DNA of 64,000 nt from assembly GCA_018873225.1 (NCBI GenBank), contig JAEILZ010000004.1, forward strand, positions 248,001 to 312,000. Reading direction: 5' to 3'. Origin of the DNA: [Phialemoniopsis] sp. UDSM-2020. Its lineage: Eukaryota; Ascomycota; Sordariomycetes; Thyridiales; Thyridiaceae. A program made the translations under genes and the position numbers. Below, in pieces: positions 58,319 to 64,000 of this stretch; within the stretch, counting starts at the first letter, position 1, and every line of letters starts with the position of its first letter. The notes under the pieces were generated by a model. The model did not search any database, was not told where the DNA came from, and saw only the letters and a program-made list of their open reading frames with translations.

Positions 58319-60209
58319 CTAATTCGGGATAATTGGGAGAGTGACGTAGTTCTGGAGGTGTGGGCCAAAGTGAATGTGATTCATACCCTGGAAGCGTTCG
58401 GGAGACCTAATTTAACATCCAGTTAGAGCAGCCTTCTAAGAGAGACAAAGATTTACTTACCGGTCCACGGGGTCATCGTGAAGGAAAATTCCTGACCCTT
58501 GGGTATCGCCAGAGCTGACCTCGAACACGATCTTACCACCTTTCTCGACGACAACATTGGTTGGCCAAATCTCGACGTCAACGGCGTAAACCTCACCCTG
58601 GATAACTGGAAGGACATCGGCACCGGTGTAGTCTCGGTGAGGTAACCACTCACGATGCTTTGGGTGCTCCTTGTTTACCTTGCGAAGGGATACTCTAAGC
58701 CACCCCTTGGTCAGAGGAACGGGATCGCCCGCGGTACCGGTGTAGAAGATCTCTTTGCCGGTGGGACCAATGTGTCGCAGCGACACAAACAGATCGATGT
58801 CCTTGGGTGTCGGCCCTGCAGGGTCAGGTGTGACTGACACATTCAGGTGAGCTGTGACATGGCCTGTGATTTCAGTTTCCGCCTCAAACGGGCCAGTGGT
58901 GAACTGCAGTAGTTCCGGGTTGTCCATGGTGCCAACTGCGCGGTACGCGAGCTTCTTGCGTTCCGACGCCTTTGTCTCGTCTTGCGTCAACCCCAGGCCT
59001 GGTGTGAGGAAGAACTTCGTATACTGCGTCCGAGCAATCGGCCATTCGTTCTCTTCTCTCCTAGAGTACGCCTTCTCCTTCTCCGCATCATTGAACCCGA
59101 CGTCGCCCTTGCGAAGGACAAGACTGACCGGGGCTACTTTGCCAGGCTCAGACCATCCGACGCGGTCGTCACCTTTCAAGAACGCATCAAGGAAGCTGCG
59201 TTGGATCTCGACCTCTTCCTCGTAGTAAAAAGGAAGATCGTGGCGGCCGGTGATCATGCGGAGATACTTTAGCTTAGATCCGGCATGGGTGTAGCCCTCA
59301 ACATTGCCTCTCAGATGCAGCAGGATACCACCCCAGTTGCCGACAGAGAGGAGCGGTACCTCGATGTCGCCCATGTCATACTCCTTGGAAGCATAGTAGT
59401 CCTCGTCACGGAACCTATAGGCCTGGTTGTCCACAGTCTGGTCGTTGCGATTCTTGACCAGCTCTTCCTCGGGCAGATCTCCCTCGATGGTGTCCGGGCC
59501 CCAGTTGCTTGCCGTCCTTCCTGGCCGGCCGTACTGGTTCGTTATGACCTGCCTGTTCCACCAGAACTTGATGAAGCCATTGCTCAGGATGCCTCCATGG
59601 CGACATCGGTCGCGGTAGTAGTCCGACATGCCCTCCCACGGCACGATGGCGGACAAGCCCTTCGGCTTTCGGGCCGCGACGCGCCACTGGCTTCCGGCGT
59701 AGTAGCTGATGCCGAGCAGGCCGACCTTGCCAGATGACCAGGGTTGCTCAGCCGCCCACTCGACAACGTCGCAGAACGCCTCGCTGGTGCTGCGAGACAT
59801 GGTGTCCAGGGTACCGGGCGACTGGCCCAACCCACGCTCATCCGCTCGCACCACTGCATAGCCGTGCTTGGTCCAGAACGCCGGGTCCGGCGTCTCCCAT
59901 GCGGAATGGTCAGACTTGTGCTGTGGGTTCAGCTGCGAGAATGACTTTCCCTGGAAACTAGCCGCGTGTCAGCTTTCAATTTCGTGTTCGCAATTCGCAC
60001 TCTCTCTCGACATACTCCTTGTAATGAATGTCCTTGCCATAAGGCCCGTAAGTGACGAGGACGGGGACGGGCCCGAATCCCTTCGGCCGGTATACGTTGC
60101 ATCGGACCAGGCCATCGCCGGACTTGACCTCTACCGTCGCATTTTGCTCAAATATGTACGGGTACGATGTCTCATCGACCTGGTGAATGTCCTTGATCTC
60201 GTTCGGCAT
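58319..60209 (-). CDS. CocE/NonD-family alpha/beta hydrolase (X-Pro dipeptidyl-peptidase-like)
   Basis: Esterase or acyl hydrolase, 592 residues. Exons: 60209-60016, 59957-58461 and 58406-58319 (29 codons). Seen: VRCNVYRPKGFGPVPVLVTYGPYGK, then RADERGLGQSPG, the nucleophile elbow VGLLGISYYAGSQW (Ser at about residue 165), IVPWEGMSDYYRDRCRHGGI, and the C-terminal jelly-roll domain (LFVSLRHI, GWLRVSLRKV). The catalytic His is probably in GIFLHDDPVDR at about residue 560. The short last exon adds RSPERFQGMNHIHFG. No signal peptide, so cytosolic. Known relatives cleave cocaine, acyl esters or glutaryl-amide side chains, so it may release an aromatic acid for the cluster. It is divergent from the monooxygenase. 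Confidence 0.9.
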
Positions 60210-60629
60210 GGTGGGCAGCGCAACATAAGAGCCCGAGAAACGTTTATAAATTGAAGGCTTTCGATCTGAGTCGGAATTCCGGTGCCAATATCTCAAATAC
60301 TGACCGAAACATTTATTTCAGCTGGTGAAACTAGTCGTCGGTGGTACAGACCAGTAATGTCCGACACCGAAGTGGACAATGTACTCCGTCGGCAAGTGGA
60401 GGGAGCATCCCGGCTCCTCCGCAAATGAACACCCACAGCCATGACGGGCGTTCGCGATATGTGGGGTAAATGCGACAGCAATATTCAGTATGGCTGTATG
60501 GCTATTTCCTTCAAATCGTGACCTAGTAGAGTCGTACTTTATAAGTCTACGTCGCTAATTTAATGTTCATGTCCCTGCTTTCACTTGACCAGCCAGGCTT
60601 TCGACATACTAAAAAGAACCCAAGCCAAG
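60210..60629. promoter_or_regulatory. Divergent promoter region, CocE hydrolase / monooxygenase fusion
   Basis: 420 bp between opposite starts. It contains a weak inverted pair TGTCC / GGACA (60358-60362 and 60374-60378) with an 11-nt spacer, which may be chance. Confidence 0.4.
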
Positions 60630-63257
60630 ATGTCAACAGAAGGGCTAAACGTGATCATAGTAGGAGCAGGTGTGTTACATGGCCCGGAATCAAAGTTTAA
60701 TCTAGCTGACATGGTGATGTGTAGGCATTGCCGGGCTCACTGCTGCCGTCGGCTTGCGCAAGAGCGGGCATAGGGTCACTGTGAGCAACGTCTTCCAACC
60801 TGTCGTTCAATAACCAGGACACTAATATCATTCGAAGCTACTCGAGAGGTCAAGCTTAGCTCAGGAAGTTGGAGCGGCGATTCATCTGGCCCCAAATTGC
60901 AGTGGCATCTTGCGTCGGCTCGGGGTGTTTCCGGAGACCATTGGCGCCAATCCAACAAACGGAGTGCGTGTTTCAATTGTTGCAGGTTGAGCTTGAGATC
61001 TAGTTGTACTGACTTCGAGATTTTCCAGATGGCTGAATACGACTTTGAAGGCGTGAAACGGTTGGAACTCGACTTTGCCGGCGGGCCAGCCAAGCTGTGG
61101 GAACATGTAAGTCTTCGAGGATCACGTGGGACGAATGATGATGCTAAAGTGAATAAAAGCCATGGGTTCTCAGTCATCGGGTTTCACTGCATAACGAACT
61201 GAAACGCATCGCAACTGATCCCAATGGAGAGGGTATACCTGCGGAGTTACGAGTTGGCGCTTGCGTAAGCAATGTCGACACGGAGACAGCCACGGTGACC
61301 CTTGAAGACGGCTCCACCCTCCAGGGGGACTTCATCATCGGTGCCGACGGCGTAAGCGTAAGTACTCTTCGGGAATGGCATGGGTTTCGAGATCCGTTCA
61401 ATGTACAGCGCTGAACCATGAGTAGTCCGCCACAAGGCGCGCGGTGGCTGGTGATGCCATCAAACCGTTTGCCTCCGGCAAGAGCGCCTTCCGGTTCCTC
61501 GTGCCAAAGGAGGAGATCCTCGCCAATCCCGAAATATCACACTTGGTTGAGAAGGAAGGCTACATGGTGATTTGGTACGGGGTAGACCGGCGCCTCGTCA
61601 TGTACCCCTGTTCCAACAACACGACGCTGAACTTTGTCGCGATTCACCCGAGCGAGCTGTCTGCTGCTTGCAAAGGGGATGGTAAGACGTCCATATTTCC
61701 ATCGCATTACCATTAAAAAAAGGCATGCTATGCTAATATGGATTGCCAGGATGGGAACGCGGCAGTAGCAAGGAGACCTTGCTGAGTGTCTTCGGGCAGT
61801 GTGGGCCTATCGTCAAGGCGCTCATTTCGCTCGCTGATACTAGCACGCTCAAGGTTTGGACACTCCTTGATATGGACCAGCTGTCGTATTGGGTAAAGAA
61901 CAAGGTAGCCTTGATTGGTGATGCCGCCCATCCTTTCTTACCACGTAAGTACCCTTGTCTGGCACACAGTTCCGATAGAAGCTAATTGCGTAACAGATCA
62001 GGGCCAAGGAGGTAAGATTTTGTTAATCACACGCCTTCGTTCAAGGTCTGACCGGTATTCCAGGTGGTATTGCCGTCGAAGACGCCGCTTGTCTCGCTGT
62101 TCTTTTCCCTCGTGATACCCCCAAGGAAGAGATCCCCGAACGATTGGCTCTTCTTGAGAAGATCCGCATGTATCGTGCTCACCGCGTTCAGTATCTCACA
62201 CGACTAGCCGGTGCAGATGTGAAGGAAGGGAAGCTCAATCGTAAGTACCAGGGCTCAGCACCTCGCCGGATGCACAGACGGCTGATTCAAAGCAGTTCAC
62301 GAGTTTTCCAACTACAACTTTGGCCATGACGAATGGCACAACTCCACCCATGAGCTTCGCAAGTGGTTATGGTCTCGGAACGGTAGCCCCTACATGCGTC
62401 AGCCCCTTTCCTTCGGACCCATGGTCAGTCCTCGCCAGGACCACTACGGCAGGCCGATCCCATCTGCGGATGCCAGATTTGTGACGTACTCGGTCAAGTT
62501 CAAATCATCCGGGACATATCTACGAACGCTGTTTCCTAGCCCGAGCTATAGCTTCGCTAACCCCGGTACTCTGGTCGATGCTACATTCTTATGCACCGAG
62601 CTGAGCAACCTAGACTGGCTTGGCGGCGGCGGGTATCGCTTCTTCGGCCTCTGGATTCACGGTGTCAAGTATACCAAGAAGGATGGGTCCGCGCTGTTTG
62701 GGTCTTTCTTGCCGGTATTATTTGAGAACCTGAGCGACCCGATCACCACGGGCAGGGAGGAGGTCGCTATGCCCAAGCTCTTCTGCGATATTGATGTGGT
62801 AAGAGACGAAAGCTCTGTCTGCATAAAAGCTGGGTGGAGAGGCGCCGAGTTCTTCACTCTGCGACTCGACGATCTGTCCGAGCAAACACCAACCCAGCCA
62901 AATGGTATCAGCTCAGCCTCTAACGGTCTTCCTCCCGCGATGGGACCGCCTCCACCCCCAGAGAATGGCTTGCTTGTGCACAGATATGTCCCAGCTGTGG
63001 GCAGCAAGGGAACTGCAGACGCAGACTACCCAGTCTTTATTAGCAAGGAAGGTGCTACTACCAAGCAGACAGTCGAGAGAACACACCTTGCTGCTAAGGC
63101 TAGTGTCTCCGCACAAGCGGGAGACTGGAAGTCGCTGCCTACGCTCCATCATGTCGCGACCGGGCTGTCCGAGGTACCCATCTATGAGATACTGGAGGCG
63201 AAGATACAAGAAGGTCGTGGCATCGAGGACTTGTCGCAAGCAGCCCGCATAGAGTAG
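60630..63257 (+). CDS. Flavin monooxygenase fused to an acetoacetate-decarboxylase-like domain
   Basis: 700 residues. Exons: 60630-60669, 60725-60780, 60838-60963, 61029-61106, 61160-61357, 61426-61681, 61750-61944, 61997-62011 (15 nt), 62064-62240 and 62296-63257. The N-terminal half is a salicylate-hydroxylase-type FAD monooxygenase: IIVGAGIAGLTAAVGLRKSG across the first splice, LLERSSLAQEVGAAIHLAPN, PWVLSHRVSLHNELKRI, FIIGADGV, and ALIGDAAHP joined to HQGQGGGIAVEDAA through the 15-nt exon. The C-terminal half (about residue 440 on) matches acetoacetate-decarboxylase-like proteins (GTLVDATFLCTELSNLDWLGG, YRFFGLWIHGVKY, MPKLFCDIDVV). The last acceptor is a tandem AAGCAG, so one residue is ambiguous. 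The third donor could also lie 6 nt later. Likely hydroxylates, then transforms, an aromatic or keto acid. Confidence 0.87.
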
Positions 63258-63379
63258 TCAGTGGCGTGAGATGTGATAGAATGCACTTTATGTTTTGTTG
63301 ATGCTACGTCTACAAGAGGCGCTACCCATGTATGCGTCTTCTCTATCCTTGTGAGCTCTAAGCCAGTCGATACTGCCTT

Positions 63380-64000
63380 CTACACCTTTAGTACCGGTAT
63401 GTTCTTCGCATGCAGATTCTTGAAAGTAGGCGTCGTCCGCCACCCCTTCTCCCGGTTCCACAGGTCCTCGATCGCGCTCGCCCACTTGATCAGCTCCGGC
63501 TCCCGCCACGCCTTGTGCTGCACCGACAGACTGACGGGCATCATGTCGTCGTCGACGCCGATCGGGATGCACATGACCGGGTACCCGGCCTGTGCCGCGT
63601 ACTGCTGGCCGATGCCCGCGCGGTCGCAAAATATGAGCGCGTCGAGCTGCGATTTCTCGCCCGTTTTGGGATCCTTGTACGTGAGCGCCGCGTCGATGCC
63701 GTGTTCGCGCGTCTGCGAGCGGATGTGCTTCAGCGCGGCGTAGTACGTGTCGTCCTTGATGCCCTTGCAGGCGGCGATCTCCTCGAGGTTGGACTGTCCG
63801 TCCATGAACGCGGGCACGTCGCCTGGATTGGCGCCCTCTGTGCCGGTGTTGTCCTTGTTGTACTGGATCAGGTCTTCCACCGAGTGCACGACCCCTCCCT
63901 CGAGGGTGGAAAAGTACTTGTTCATGTCGTTGTAGGCGTCGACCTTTGTGACAGTCCACTCGGACTTGGACGGCTCGCCGTGCTCCCAGTTCCACCCGGC
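63380..64000 (-). CDS. Amidase (amidase signature family), 5' part cut by window edge
   Basis: C-terminal part of an amidase, about 206 residues visible, open to the right edge. Seen: DAYNDMNKYFSTLEGG, DLIQYNKDN, LDALIFCDRAGIGQQYAAQAGYPVMCIPIG, and LSVQHKAWREPELIKWASAIEDLW, all placed as in the C-terminal lobe of fungal amidases. The catalytic Ser-cisSer-Lys region is beyond the window. It hydrolyses an amide to acid and ammonia. It is convergent with the monooxygenase fusion, and could supply an aromatic acid from its amide, which is inference from position only. Confidence 0.85.
   Translation of the reverse strand, partial: AGWNWEHGEPSKSEWTVTKVDAYNDMNKYFSTLEGGVVHSVEDLIQYNKDNTGTEGANPGDVPAFMDGQSNLEEIAACKGIKDDTYYAALKHIRSQTREHGIDAALTYKDPKTGEKSQLDALIFCDRAGIGQQYAAQAGYPVMCIPIGVDDDMMPVSLSVQHKAWREPELIKWASAIEDLWNREKGWRTTPTFKNLHAKNIPVLKV

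Noticed and set aside
60358..60378. TGTCC/GGACA inverted pair as an operator
   Set aside because: Arms of only five bases are expected by chance in 420 bp.

Overview
This window is nuclear DNA of a filamentous ascomycete fungus, most likely a Sordariomycete-type Pezizomycotina. The genes carry short GT-AG introns of about 45-160 nt. The families are typical of such fungi: Zn2Cys6 and C2H2 regulators, bZIP factors with the DUF3425-type C-terminus, a PTH11-like receptor, an asco-laccase, TRI12- and DAL5-type transporters, and a nucleoside-phosphorylase protein of the fungal NLR-effector type. I see no rRNA, tRNA, CRISPR array or transposon coding sequence. Coding sequences were rebuilt by joining exons at splice sites that keep the reading frame. 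Exon limits are given per gene; a few could be off by a base or two.

Layout. 1-5 kb: two divergent MFS efflux transporters. 5-12 kb: a bZIP factor, a secreted type I sulfatase, a Nudix hydrolase and a secreted Cys-rich PAN/apple-like protein. 12.7-20.6 kb: a possible small cluster of carboxylesterase, class III aminotransferase, Zn2Cys6 regulator and DAL5-type transporter. The regulator and transporter are divergent and share a promoter with direct and inverted repeats. 20.6-23.6 kb is gene-free. 23.6-33 kb: a laccase, a frameshifted small secreted protein, a probable GPI-anchored protein, and a 1,565-residue multidomain protein ending in a purine nucleoside phosphorylase-like domain. 33-35 kb: a secreted GMC oxidoreductase. 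35-38 kb is gene-free and holds a 40-nt poly-C tract. 38-46.8 kb: a PTH11-like receptor, a membrane-anchored SDR, a polytopic membrane protein of unknown family, a second DUF3425 bZIP and an AYR1-like SDR.

47-64 kb reads like a catabolic cluster: fumarylacetoacetase, a 3-hydroxyisobutyrate-dehydrogenase-like enzyme, an ALDH-like membrane protein without the usual catalytic Cys, a small hypothetical protein, a cupin, a C2H2+Zn2Cys6 regulator, a LigB extradiol dioxygenase, a CocE-type hydrolase, a flavin monooxygenase fused to an acetoacetate-decarboxylase-like domain, and an amidase cut by the right edge. The order suggests amide or ester release, aromatic hydroxylation, ring opening, then C-C hydrolysis and chain shortening. 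The substrate cannot be read from the sequence.

The most notable item is the 27,954-32,980 gene. It has two duplicated Cys-rich modules, each split by an intron at the same position, then an NCBP3-like RNA-binding fold, a helical fungal domain, a large uncharacterised fungal region, a nucleoside phosphorylase domain and a basic C-terminal tail. It looks like a possible RNA-linked, nucleoside-cleaving defence or signalling protein.
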